24,388 nt of DNA, from assembly GCA_021801305.1 (NCBI GenBank), contig JAJYYD010000071.1:1-24388 (forward strand), written 5' to 3'. Shown piece by piece: positions 8,404-16,249 of this stretch. The notes beneath the pieces were generated by a model. The model had not been told where the DNA came from. It saw nothing but the letters and a program-made list of their open reading frames with translations, and did not search any database. The stretch is from Thermoplasmata archaeon (lineage in GTDB: Archaea; Thermoplasmatota; Thermoplasmata; Thermoplasmatales; Thermoplasmataceae). Each line of letters starts with the position of its first letter. Position 1 is the first letter of the stretch. The translations under genes and the position numbers were made by a program.

Positions 8404-9312
8404 ATGAACAGATTAAACACGCAGATATCTGGCATCAGGCTCGATAACCCATTTATTCTTGCCTCAGGCATACTGGATGAAAATGGCTACACGATGAAGA
8501 GAGTGCTGGACGAGGGAGCCGCCGCCGTTGTGACTAAATCAATCGGTATCTCTGAAAGGAGCGGTTACCGTACTCCCGTTGTCGTTGAAATTGACGGGAG
8601 GAACATGATCAATGCAATAGGACTCGCGAACCCAGGAATTGACAATTTCGGGGAAGAGATGAAGATTGCACGAGAATCCATGAAGCCGGTAATTGGAAGC
8701 GTATTCGGATCAACTGCCGAAGAGTTTGCCCAGTTATCCATGAAGATGGAAGCATATGGGGCTTCCGCCATTGAACTCAACCTCTCCTGTCCGCATGTGA
8801 AGGGATTCGGCCAGGAGGTGGGGTCCGATCCAGATCTTGTGGAATCCATAGTTGGTGAAGTGAAGCGATCTGTAAAAATCCCGGTTTTTGCGAAACTGAG
8901 CCCAAACATCAGCGACATGCTGGAAATCGCAAAGGCGGCAGAGAAAGCGGATGCGTATGTCCTCATAAATACGGTAAAGGCCATGGCTATTGACATATAC
9001 GCTAGGATGCCTGTGCTTAGCAATTCCTTTGGCGGACTGTCGGGACCTTGCATAAAACCTGTTGGCATACGGTATGTATATGAGGTGAAGCGGGAAACCG
9101 GAAAGGAAATAATAGGTGTTGGAGGAATCCGTACCGGTGAAGATGCCCTTGAATACATTATGGCTGGAGCATCCTGCGTCGAAATTGGAACTGCGGTACA
9201 TTCAGATGGAAGGGATATATTCAAGAAACTGTCTCTGGAGACTGGTAATATAATGAAGTCTGAAAAGATAGAATCCATAGGGGAGATCATCGGGGCGGCG
9301 ATCAGAAGATGA
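8404..9312 (+). CDS. pyrD: Dihydroorotate dehydrogenase, class 1B catalytic subunit
   Basis: This 302-residue FMN enzyme of pyrimidine synthesis oxidises dihydroorotate to orotate. Family features are NPFILASGILD at 15-25, the FMN-contacting TKSIG at 44-48, NAIGLANPG at 70-78 and NLSCPH at 126-131. C129 is the catalytic base typical of class 1 enzymes with cysteine. The C-terminal half has VGGIRTGEDALEYIMAGAS, the phosphate-binding part of the barrel. The pyrK gene overlaps its stop by four bases (ATGA). The class 1B assignment follows from that partner, which passes electrons to a nicotinamide acceptor. Confidence 0.96.
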   Translation: MNRLNTQISGIRLDNPFILASGILDENGYTMKRVLDEGAAAVVTKSIGISERSGYRTPVVVEIDGRNMINAIGLANPGIDNFGEEMKIARESMKPVIGSVFGSTAEEFAQLSMKMEAYGASAIELNLSCPHVKGFGQEVGSDPDLVESIVGEVKRSVKIPVFAKLSPNISDMLEIAKAAEKADAYVLINTVKAMAIDIYARMPVLSNSFGGLSGPCIKPVGIRYVYEVKRETGKEIIGVGGIRTGEDALEYIMAGASCVEIGTAVHSDGRDIFKKLSLETGNIMKSEKIESIGEIIGAAIRR

Positions 9313-10058
9313 TGCATTCTGAAGTCATAGACGTGGAAGATAACACTCCCACTGTGAAAACAATATACTTTGAATGGAAACAGGAGGCAAAGCCAGGGCA
9401 GTTCATCATGGCTTGGGTCCCTGGAACCGGCGAAATACCAATCTCGCTGTCCTCAACTGACACGATAAAATCAATCACCGTAAAGAGCTATGGACCAGCA
9501 TCAGACGCTATCACAAAACTCAAGAGAGGATCCAGGATTTTTTTCAGGGGACCATATGGAAGGCCTTTCTCAACTGTCAGTGGTCCTGCATTGCTTATAG
9601 GCGGCGGTTCTGGAATGGCTTCCCTCAGGCCCCTGATCACAAAGGATACTGATGCCATCGTTTCCGCGCGAACTGCTGCTGAACTTCTCTTCAGTGACAG
9701 GATAATGGGCGGGAAGCTTTTTGAGGTTACGGATGACGGCTCCGCCGGTATTCGTGGAAATCCCATCGATGCCCTCAGTACCATAGATCTGGAGAAATAT
9801 AAAATGACATATGTATGCGGACCGGAGATCATGCTAAAAAAGGTATTTGATTTCCTTAACAGAAGCCAAATCAGAGCCGAATTTGCCATGGAGCGCCTGA
9901 TGAAGTGTGGGATAGGTGTCTGCGACTCCTGCTCGGTTGACGGCTTTCAACTGTGCAGGGATGGATCAATTTTCTCAATTGAGGAATTGAGGGGGATGAC
10001 GGAATTTGGCAGAACCAAGCTGACCGAATCCGGCAAGCGGATATATCTCAACTACTGA
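9309..10058 (+). CDS. pyrK: Dihydroorotate dehydrogenase electron-transfer subunit
   Basis: This 249-residue iron-sulfur flavoprotein accepts electrons from PyrD. The FAD-binding part includes PISLSST at 44-50 and FRGPYGRPF at 79-87. The nucleotide-binding domain begins LLIGGGSGMASL at 95-106 and contains CGPEIM at 170-175. The [2Fe-2S] ligands are C200, C205, C208 and C216 (C-x4-C-x2-C-x7-C), as in PyrK. The start ATG at 9309 overlaps the pyrD stop; a second ATG at 9312 is possible. Its 3' end overlaps by seven bases the convergent gene of the unknown family. Confidence 0.95.
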   Translation: MMHSEVIDVEDNTPTVKTIYFEWKQEAKPGQFIMAWVPGTGEIPISLSSTDTIKSITVKSYGPASDAITKLKRGSRIFFRGPYGRPFSTVSGPALLIGGGSGMASLRPLITKDTDAIVSARTAAELLFSDRIMGGKLFEVTDDGSAGIRGNPIDALSTIDLEKYKMTYVCGPEIMLKKVFDFLNRSQIRAEFAMERLMKCGIGVCDSCSVDGFQLCRDGSIFSIEELRGMTEFGRTKLTESGKRIYLNY

Positions 10059-10990
10059 GAAATGATATCCGTAACTGGAATCACCCTCTCGATGTAAATA
10101 GACCAGTCCTTAAATTTCCTGTTAAGTTCGTCGACCATAGATATGTATGAGTGGAGGTGGCTTTCCATAGTTACAAAAGAAGACATCAGGATGTTTCCGT
10201 CAAACTCCTGATTCTCACAGAATCTTGCCAGGGACTGGGAGTTGGCCATAAGTGCAAATTCGTTCAGCACGGGGTTTGTTGTTACGGTCTCATAGATTCC
10301 ATCCGCCTCGCTTATTACGTTGACACCGTTGAGCGAGTGGGGCTTTCCCTTTATCTTATATAGCCCGTGTATGTTTTCCTCTTCGCCGGGGAACCTGATG
10401 AATCTCCTCCATTCCAGGCCTAGGGGGTTGTCCTCAATCAACTTGTTCTGTGAAGGCGGCCTGGATGCAAATGTTACCGAATAGAGCATGAAGTGTGAGG
10501 AAATTACTTTCAATGCATCCTCTACACTTTTCCTTGATCCCATATATGTTAGTTTTATGGACAAGTTTGGAGTGCTTGAAGAGAGCGCTTCCATTACGTA
10601 ACCAGATACGGGTTTTATGTCCGAACTGTGGAACTTGAAATTTATGGTAAAGACACCGTCATGCATGTACATTGTTTCGAAATAGACCGATTTTATCTCC
10701 GAAAGCTGAACAAGCGGCAGGATGTCTCCCACAAGATCGCTGCTTATAAAAATGAACCAGGTTTTGTTGGAAAGCTTAGCCTGATACTTTTCAAGAAACA
10801 TCCTCCTTTCGACGCTCTGACTGGATTCTTCCGGCAAGAAAAAGTAAATCTCGGCCTTGTTTTTCCTGATTAAAGGCATAGCTGGTGCAAATATCTGAAA
10901 TTTTTTCGATATCTGAAACATCTGCAGGTTTCCAGTTACAGAAAGATTGCATTCCATATCCAGTACGTCATTTTCTAATCTTTCCACCAC
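10052..10990 (-). CDS. Unknown protein, copy 1 of a three-member local paralogous family
   Basis: I do not recognise this 312-residue protein, but it is clearly related to the products at 15220-16239 and 16250-17167. Shared blocks in order are: an IYFFLPEE-like strand near 48, a W-containing segment about 28 residues later (NKTWFIFIS), FKFHSSD near 119, WRRFIRFPG near 195, GIYETVTTNPVL near 233, and near the end FDGNIL plus DWSIYIERVIPVTDI. No signal peptide, membrane helix, Walker motif or obvious helix-turn-helix is seen. The start is GTG at 10990, with a second GTG one codon later. It is divergent from the TPR regulator gene, with about 80 bases between them. Confidence 0.85.
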   Translation of the reverse strand: MVERLENDVLDMECNLSVTGNLQMFQISKKFQIFAPAMPLIRKNKAEIYFFLPEESSQSVERRMFLEKYQAKLSNKTWFIFISSDLVGDILPLVQLSEIKSVYFETMYMHDGVFTINFKFHSSDIKPVSGYVMEALSSSTPNLSIKLTYMGSRKSVEDALKVISSHFMLYSVTFASRPPSQNKLIEDNPLGLEWRRFIRFPGEEENIHGLYKIKGKPHSLNGVNVISEADGIYETVTTNPVLNEFALMANSQSLARFCENQEFDGNILMSSFVTMESHLHSYISMVDELNRKFKDWSIYIERVIPVTDIISQ

Positions 10991-11008
10991 GTGTAATTTT
11001 TGTTAAGA

Positions 11009-11016
11009 CTATAAAG
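11009..11016 (-). promoter_or_regulatory. TATA element of unknown-family copy 1
   Basis: On the minus strand CTTTATAG lies 19-26 bases before the GTG at 10990 (22-29 before the second GTG at 10987). The spacing suits a leaderless transcript and slightly favours the second GTG. Confidence 0.5.
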
Positions 11017-11038
11017 ATTGGTTAGCTTACTCGTTAAC

Positions 11039-11048
11039 ATTTAATACC
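11039..11048 (+). promoter_or_regulatory. TATA element of the TPR regulator gene
   Basis: CATTTAATAC is centred about 27 bases before the ATG at 11071. Together with the minus-strand element at 11009-11016, it makes an 80-base divergent promoter region between copy 1 of the unknown family and the TPR protein. Confidence 0.5.
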
Positions 11049-11070
11049 TTCCATTGTTTAGAGTTATGCC

Positions 11071-13689
11071 ATGGAAAAATTAGATTCCCTGCAGTCCACA
11101 TGGGATCATATCAGGAAATTCCTTTCGGATGGAGAACAGGGGATTTCCACACATTTAATTTCAGGTAAATTTCCTGGTGGAAAGAAAAAAATAATGGACA
11201 TGGCACAAACGCTGGCAACTGAACACGGTTACCTTGTATACAGGTTCCCGGGAAACATAGCCCAGGAATCAATGCCTTACCAGCCCTTTAACTATATACT
11301 CAACGCAATGTATGACACGGTTGAAGAGCGGGGAATGAATGAAATAATAAGGAAATTCAATAATTTTTTCACTGATAATAAAGGATTGAAAATTCTTGTA
11401 ATAATTGAGGGGATTGAAAGACTGAACACATCAAGCCAGGACCTTTTCCTGTACCTTTCCAGAACTGCACTTAAACTGGGATTTTCATTGATTGGTACTT
11501 ACAATGAAACAAAGAGAAACCATGGGGATACCCCCGAATTCAATTTTATCATCGTTTCTGCAACGGAGCCTCAAATACACATAATTAACCTTCGAGAAGC
11601 AAACTATGACGATGCCAGGTTTTATACCCAGATGATGGGCTATAAACTTCCAGAGAATTTCACCCTGGACCTTTTCAGGCTCTCCTCTGGAGATCTTAGC
11701 ACGATAAATTACGCTTTGAAGTATTATGAAGATATAGGGATCATAAATGACAGAAAGGAGGTAAATGAGGCACTTTTCAGGTTTCTTCCCATACCGCCTG
11801 CCATAGATGATTATTATGCAAAGAAGATAGCTGATCTCTCCGAGACTGAGATGAAAGTCGCAGGGACCATGGCCCTCAGCGGGGAGGAACTTGATCTCGA
11901 TGTCATAAGCAGGATAACTTCTGTATCAAAATCAGACCTCTACAAGGTAATGGAATCACTTGACAGCAGCGGAATAATAGCCATCAACAATTTTAAATAT
12001 AGGATATCCGGGCGCAGGATGACAGACATAATCCGTTCGAAGGTTTCAGACGTAAGGAAACTCGACCTTGCAGATCAGCTGATCAACAGTTCTGCATTTG
12101 ATGAACTTTCACTCCAGACAAAATTGAATATACTGAGGGAGAGGGGACTCTACGACAGGATAGGTGAAATTATAAGAAGCAAGTGGAAGCAACTTATCAA
12201 CTCGTTTGTTTCACCAATGGATCTTATTGCGTTCTTGGACCTTGTTGAGGATAGGCTGGACGCCGCCACTAAGCGTTATGCTTTGTTGATCAGGTGCAAT
12301 TCCCTTTATTTTGTTGGCAAGTTTGATCAATCCCTCAAATGCTTCAGGGAAAACGATTTCAGCGATATCGCAGGTAAGGAGCCTGAACTGAAGGTCGCTT
12401 CAGCCCTGATCTACCTTGGAAGAAATGATGAAGCAGCCGCAATAATAGAGAGGCTGCTTGCCGATAAGAGTCTATCGCCGGAGGAAAAGGTAATGGCGAT
12501 GGTTGCCAAGGGTTCCTACCTTCTCAGGACCAAGAAATCCCCTCAAGCCCTCATAATTGCAAGCGAAGCAATGGAAATAGCAAAAGCATACAGCTTAAAT
12601 GAACAGATTGATGAAGTGCTTACGACAATGGCAGCTGCCAATGCTGATATATTCAAACTTGACAGGGCAAAGAAGCTGTATGGCGAAGCTTTGGAGATTG
12701 AAAGGAAGCGTGGGAAAATCCGCCAGATGAACAGGAACCTGCACGATCTGGCAATCATTGAAAGTTTCGAGGGAAACTTCCAGAAGGCAATAGACATGCT
12801 CAAGGAACTCCTTGAGAACACATATATAAATGGAGACCTGGGAATCAGGACCTACGCCGTTTACAATATCATGGACATTCTGCACATCATTGGCAAAAGT
12901 CAGGAGTCCCTGTCATATGAGAAGACCATGGACGGTCTTTTGGAAATTGTCCAGGATAATGATATACGATTTATCTACAATAGGTATATAGCTTCTTTCT
13001 ATACAGAAGCACTGGACTTCGCAAAGGCGTTGCCTTTCTCGGAAAGGGCTGTAGAACTTTCCAGCTTGACAGAAAACCCTGACTGGAAAAGCTTGTCGGA
13101 AAGCCTGCGACACCTTATAATGTTTAAAATGGGCAAAATTTCGGAACTTGACCTCAAGTACTTCATTACTGATTTCAATTCGCTGGAAGATTTCATACCC
13201 CTTTACCTTGGTTTCTGGTCAAACATATTTGTGATGAAGGGGATGGACAACGAAGCACTGGTAGCTATCAAAGCTTCAGAGAAGTATTCTGAGGAGATGG
13301 GGGACTTCAGCAGCAAGCTGACAACTTTACTGAACAAGATAATATACCTTCTCACGACTGAAAAATTCGATGAAATACTAAAATTGAGTCCTCTCCCAAA
13401 GGGCACGGGTGTTAGGAAATTTGACTATTCAGTCAGGGCACTGGATGCTGCAATGGCTTTGAAAAGCGGAGATTCTGAAATGTTCTATAGTGAATCAAAG
13501 AAAATTGTATCTGACCTGTGGGATGGAAGTGCACTTTATAACGTGATGTTTTATCCGTTTCTTATCCTTGGGCTGGCAAAGGCCAAATTTGCAGATGATA
13601 ATTCAGTCATAGACCTTATAAAAGGATTATTTACCGGGAAAAGGACTTCTGCAGAGATGGCCAAGATAGCCGAAATCCTCACGAGGTGA
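11071..13689 (+). CDS. Large STAND/AAA-like protein with degenerate P-loop, winged helix and TPR-like repeats
   Basis: The 872-residue protein has an N-terminal NTPase-like domain. Its Walker A-like loop G32-x4-G37-K38-K39 has Lys where Ser/Thr is normal, and its Walker B-like strand LKILVIIEGIERL (106-118) has E113-G114 where an acidic pair is normal. SLIGTYNE (139-146) resembles the sensor strand of AAA_16/STAND ATPases. A winged-helix-like region spans about 253-325. The rest (about 330-872) is helical with A/Y/L-rich hairpins such as ALIYLGRNDEAAAIIERL, typical of TPR repeats. Such architectures are signal-responsive scaffolds or regulators. ATP hydrolysis is doubtful given the altered motifs. 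A Cys-rich small gene overlaps its stop. The function and partners are unknown. Confidence 0.85.
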   Translation: MEKLDSLQSTWDHIRKFLSDGEQGISTHLISGKFPGGKKKIMDMAQTLATEHGYLVYRFPGNIAQESMPYQPFNYILNAMYDTVEERGMNEIIRKFNNFFTDNKGLKILVIIEGIERLNTSSQDLFLYLSRTALKLGFSLIGTYNETKRNHGDTPEFNFIIVSATEPQIHIINLREANYDDARFYTQMMGYKLPENFTLDLFRLSSGDLSTINYALKYYEDIGIINDRKEVNEALFRFLPIPPAIDDYYAKKIADLSETEMKVAGTMALSGEELDLDVISRITSVSKSDLYKVMESLDSSGIIAINNFKYRISGRRMTDIIRSKVSDVRKLDLADQLINSSAFDELSLQTKLNILRERGLYDRIGEIIRSKWKQLINSFVSPMDLIAFLDLVEDRLDAATKRYALLIRCNSLYFVGKFDQSLKCFRENDFSDIAGKEPELKVASALIYLGRNDEAAAIIERLLADKSLSPEEKVMAMVAKGSYLLRTKKSPQALIIASEAMEIAKAYSLNEQIDEVLTTMAAANADIFKLDRAKKLYGEALEIERKRGKIRQMNRNLHDLAIIESFEGNFQKAIDMLKELLENTYINGDLGIRTYAVYNIMDILHIIGKSQESLSYEKTMDGLLEIVQDNDIRFIYNRYIASFYTEALDFAKALPFSERAVELSSLTENPDWKSLSESLRHLIMFKMGKISELDLKYFITDFNSLEDFIPLYLGFWSNIFVMKGMDNEALVAIKASEKYSEEMGDFSSKLTTLLNKIIYLLTTEKFDEILKLSPLPKGTGVRKFDYSVRALDAAMALKSGDSEMFYSESKKIVSDLWDGSALYNVMFYPFLILGLAKAKFADDNSVIDLIKGLFTGKRTSAEMAKIAEILTR

Positions 13690-13922
13690 ACTGTATTCCG
13701 AATACCGAACTCTGTATCTACAATTCGGATGGAAATTGCCAACTGGTATCATCATTTGAGACAAAATGCTCAATCTGTTTCAATTTCCTTACACCGTACA
13801 GGCCGGAGAGGTCGAAGAAAGTTAAGCCATTATACTCATTGTTTGATTACATTGAAGCCGAAGGGAACACGGACAACCTATTTCCTAATGGGAATGAAGT
13901 TCAGTCCACACTTAAATTCTGA
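13686..13922 (+). CDS. Small cysteine-rich protein, putative zinc binder
   Basis: A 78-residue frame starts at GTG and overlaps the stop of the TPR gene by four bases (GTGA), the same coupling used elsewhere in the window. Cysteines fall at residues 3, 10, 18, 28 and 31. The pattern C-x7-C-x9-C-x2-C followed by FNFLTPYRPE looks like a small zinc-binding module. After residue 45 the protein looks unstructured. A second frame at 13729-13947 (+) overlaps it but lacks any coupling or motif. I do not recognise a named family. If it is real, it is probably cotranslated with the TPR regulator. Confidence 0.5.
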   Translation: MNCIPNTELCIYNSDGNCQLVSSFETKCSICFNFLTPYRPERSKKVKPLYSLFDYIEAEGNTDNLFPNGNEVQSTLKF

Positions 13923-13965
13923 TCCGGACAAGATCAATTCTTTATGAAAGTGTGCGATGTGGAAT

Positions 13966-14039
13966 GGGTCTGTGGGGTAGCCAGGATATCCTTATGGCCT
14001 TCGAAGCCGGAGACCCGGGTTCAAATCCCGGCAGACCCG
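13966..14039 (+). tRNA. tRNA-Arg (anticodon TCG)
   Basis: A 74-base tRNA. Acceptor strands are GGGTCTG and CAGACCC with G as discriminator. The T arm is CCGGG-TTCAAAT-CCCGG. The anticodon loop is CTTCGAA, closed by GGC/GCC (outer stem pairs are weak), giving anticodon TCG for CGA codons. CCA is not encoded. TTTATGA at 13941-13947 is a fitting TATA element. A run of seven T follows the gene directly. tRNA genes are common targets of archaeal integrases, and the lineage-specific region begins just downstream. No copy of its 3' end was found further on in this window. Confidence 0.93.
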
Positions 14040-14046
14040 TTTTTTT
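14040..14046 (+). terminator. T-run terminator after tRNA-Arg(TCG)
   Basis: Seven consecutive T directly follow the discriminator base of the tRNA. Archaeal RNA polymerase terminates at such T-rich stretches without needing a hairpin. Confidence 0.65.
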
Positions 14047-14064
14047 AGGTGGTAGTAAGTTCTG

Positions 14065-14334
14065 TCATGTCAAAGCACCTTCCTTCTTTGCAATACGCAG
14101 TTCCTTAAGGAAAATGACCAACGTAATAATTACCAGAAGAAGGAAAACCAACGAGATATACATCAGAGTATACGTTATTGAAGTGGCATAAAACCTGTAC
14201 TCTACTACACCTCCCACCATATACTGATGGAAAGTAGACCCAAACGAACTCACTCCCGTGAGAGCAAAAGCAACGATGGTAAGCACAACAAGAATAACCC
14301 TGTCCTGTAATTTTTTAATTATTTTTGACTCCAT
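14065..14334 (-). CDS. Small membrane protein with two predicted helices
   Basis: This 89-residue protein has a basic start (MESKIIKKLQDR), a hydrophobic helix at about 13-30, a polar stretch with HQYMVGGVVEYRFYA, a second strongly hydrophobic helix at about 52-75, and a basic end. No known family is recognised. The start is supported by a strong Shine-Dalgarno match: minus-strand GGGGGTGA at 14342-14349 matches 7 of 8 bases of GGAGGTGA, with ATG about 7 bases later. The AT-rich element ATAAAAATATG further upstream could be its promoter. It is convergent with tRNA-Arg(TCG), with 25 bases between them. Confidence 0.7.
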   Translation of the reverse strand: MESKIIKKLQDRVILVVLTIVAFALTGVSSFGSTFHQYMVGGVVEYRFYATSITYTLMYISLVFLLLVIITLVIFLKELRIAKKEGALT

Positions 14335-14689
14335 TCCTATTTCACCCCCTCTCCCGGCGGAGCATTCATATTTTTATGAACTTCCTAATGTATTTGAACA
14401 TTACCATCAACCACTCGTTTTGTCTAGAGTAATACAATACCCTAAAGCGTGAATGTATCAATTGGATTTATAAGTACGAACATTTTTGTTACATTTGTTC
14501 CAGTTGGAATAACTTTTATGGCTTTTTCATGGGGTGGATGAACAAAAAGGCGTATAAAAGTTATCATCCCAGAAAGAGACATATCAACAATAGTATTTTC
14601 CCGAGAATTGGCTCCATCAAGAGTCTATCCCGACAATCAGAATGTTTGTAATCTGAATTATGCACCTTTTACTACTGCTGCCTACGTAT
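14335..14689. other. Intergenic stretch with an AT-rich inverted repeat; no supported gene
   Basis: This 355-base stretch holds no convincing gene. It contains the promoter and ribosome site of the membrane protein at its left end. It also has an 11-bp perfect inverted repeat, ATAACTTTTAT at 14509-14519 and ATAAAAGTTAT at 14554-14564, both of which look like TATA elements in opposite orientations. A 37-40 codon basic frame (ATG at 14529 or 14538) lies between and beyond the arms, but has no family signature. Confidence 0.45.
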
Positions 14690-14830
14690 TCAACTGTAGT
14701 TGTGGCGGCCGTCACTTCGTGCAGGACACGCCCCCCCGGTAAAATCTCCAGGGTGTGTAGTGCGTCTCACCCTCTTACCGCAACGCAGACATACCCATAG
14801 TTTCCCTTCAGGAACATCTTCTTCGGTCAT
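14690..14830 (-). CDS. 46-residue zinc-ribbon protein
   Basis: Translated from the ATG at 14830, the product is acidic at its start (MTEEDVPEGK) and then has likely zinc ligands C14-x2-C17, C35 and H43 (WVCLRCGKR, GGACPARSDGRHNYS). The open frame extends upstream to 14938. I chose 14830 because the TATA element ATATATATAAAT lies about 24 bases before it, inside the longer frame; the upstream 36 residues have no domain character. Small zinc ribbons of this type (WxCxxCG, then GCP, then GH-x-W/Y) are widespread in archaea and of unknown function. It stands alone, divergent from the next gene. Confidence 0.65.
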   Translation of the reverse strand: MTEEDVPEGKLWVCLRCGKRVRRTTHPGDFTGGACPARSDGRHNYS

Positions 14831-15219
14831 AGAAGTAAATGCCGCCAATATATATAAATTAAGGTTCTTCAATGTTCTGCGGCGATCTTCCGCTATTGTT
14901 CTTACCTTATGAAGCGGGACAAAATAATGTAGAATCATTATTGAAACAGGGTAGAATACGCATCACACTGAGCAGCGAGTCTCATAGAGGAGGATTTTGC
15001 ATGGACTACCACTACCTGCCTAAATAAGTGCAAACATAGTATTTATCCGCTCTGTACACTCCAGAGATAAGCAATCGCTATCAATGCTGGCAAATAAAGC
15101 TACGGAACAGGAGGACCGTATGGATAACGAACATATCCCATATCGGTAATACTACCGGGGAAGTACAAAAATAATTAAGCGTAGTGATATCAGCATCCAG
15201 TGGGGAGCAATAGTCGCAT
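14831..15219 (+). other. Long leader region with two tiny Shine-Dalgarno-preceded frames
   Basis: This 389-base stretch before unknown-family copy 2 has no ordinary gene. It holds two very short plus-strand frames. The first is at 15001-15027 (MDYHYLPK, stop TAA), seven bases after GGAGG at 14989-14993. The second is at 15120-15149 (MDNEHIPYR, stop TAA), after AGGAGGA ending four bases before its ATG. AGTATTTATCC near 15037-15047 and AATAATTAAG near 15168-15177 are possible TATA elements. The tiny frames could be leader peptides, remnants or chance. Confidence 0.4.
14849..14858 (-). promoter_or_regulatory. TATA element deciding the zinc-ribbon start
   Basis: The alternating TATATATAAA element is centred about 24 bases before the ATG at 14830 on the minus strand. 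It argues for the short 46-residue product rather than the 82-residue reading. Confidence 0.55.
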
Positions 15220-16239
15220 ATGACCATCGAAAAGAATATGAAATATACATCTGAAATTGACAGGAAACTTACTATGCAATGCGATTTTAGTTTTCAGTGG
15301 AAAGACCCGATACTGGAAGCGTCCAGAAGATTGGAGGAAAGTGCTGTTGGCTTTCTACTATATGGCGAGGAAAAAATGGAAGTCATCTATTATTTTCCTC
15401 TTAATGCAGACAAGTCAAGCGAAGGGAAGCGATCATTGACTTTGATGGGTGCTAAAAAAACAAAGGACCTATGGTCTGTACGTGGGGAAATAAATGAGCC
15501 CTTTGTCAAAGATGCAATAAACCTGATCCTGAGCAAGCCGTCTGTTACTATTGACATGATATCGCTGAAAGAAGGTCTCATGAGAATGAGGATAAGGTTT
15601 CATGCTGACTTGACAAACAGCGTATCTGAAGCCTTGCTTAGTGGGATAAAGGCAAGTGAAGGATTCTCAATTGACTATTTTGGCAAGTCGAGAGGGTTGC
15701 TTGAAACACTGAACGAAATATCTGCCCTCGTTCCTCTTGCGGGAATTGAGTTTACCATGAGACCAAAGCAATCCATCTTTTCAGAGAGCACAGAAGTGTT
15801 CAGTAAGCCGTGGATACGCATTAGAAAATATGACAGCGGGGACTTCAAGCTTCATCATATTTACCATTTTTCACAGGAAGTTGAGAACGAAGACAGATAT
15901 GAGCTGGTAACCATTTCAAGGGGAGATCATCTGTACGAAGCTTACACGGTTAATCCTGTGATTAAGTATATGGTTTCAGAAGCAGAGAAACTCAACATTT
16001 TTAATGATTCCATCCACAGGTACGATGGTAATGTTGTTACAGGGAGAATATGGCTGCCATCAACTTTTGTCCCGGACTACATGAAGATACTCGGTCAGGC
16101 TCGAATAAAGTACCCGGAATGGGGCATTGGCATTCAGATGGCTGCATCCATCGATGATATTTTTACTATGTCCGGGGAAAATTTCACTGATAATGGCATA
16201 GGCGAAGGAAGTACTGAAGGTAAGGGGCCCGATTTGTAG
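15220..16239 (+). CDS. Unknown protein, copy 2 of the three-member family
   Basis: This 339-residue protein is related along its length to the products at 10052-10990 and 16250-17167. Shared blocks are EIDRKLTMQCDFSF (nearest to copy 3), VIYYFPLN near 53, the W segment KDLWSVRGE near 83, IRFHADLTNSVSEALL near 127, PWIRIRKYDSG near 197, LYEAYTVNPVIKYM near 242, and YDGNVV plus EWGIGIQMAASIDDI near the end. The C-terminal ~20 residues (GEGSTEGKGPDL) are an extra polar tail. No membrane helix, catalytic motif or DNA-binding motif is recognised. GGGGAG at 15202-15207 is a weak ribosome site. An ATG at 15238 (residue 7) is an alternative start. It converges on copy 3 with 10 bases between. Confidence 0.82.
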   Translation: MTIEKNMKYTSEIDRKLTMQCDFSFQWKDPILEASRRLEESAVGFLLYGEEKMEVIYYFPLNADKSSEGKRSLTLMGAKKTKDLWSVRGEINEPFVKDAINLILSKPSVTIDMISLKEGLMRMRIRFHADLTNSVSEALLSGIKASEGFSIDYFGKSRGLLETLNEISALVPLAGIEFTMRPKQSIFSESTEVFSKPWIRIRKYDSGDFKLHHIYHFSQEVENEDRYELVTISRGDHLYEAYTVNPVIKYMVSEAEKLNIFNDSIHRYDGNVVTGRIWLPSTFVPDYMKILGQARIKYPEWGIGIQMAASIDDIFTMSGENFTDNGIGEGSTEGKGPDL

Positions 16240-16249
16240 AGCAGGCATA

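Noticed and set aside
8565..9317. Long minus-strand open frame (250 codons) across pyrD
   Set aside because: It is a codon-bias shadow of pyrD, with low-complexity S/P/F-rich translation and no domain.
13729..13947. 72-codon plus-strand frame overlapping the Cys-rich gene
   Set aside because: It has no ribosome site, coupling or motif; the other frame has a GTGA overlap and regular cysteines.
14529..14651. 40-codon basic frame (starts MGWMNKKAYKS)
   Set aside because: It is short, has no homology signature, and its possible TATA element is too close to the first ATG. Support is too weak to call a gene.
14831..14938. Longer 82-residue reading of the zinc-ribbon gene
   Set aside because: The TATA element at 14849-14858 lies within the extension and fits the shorter start. 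The extra residues show no conserved pattern.
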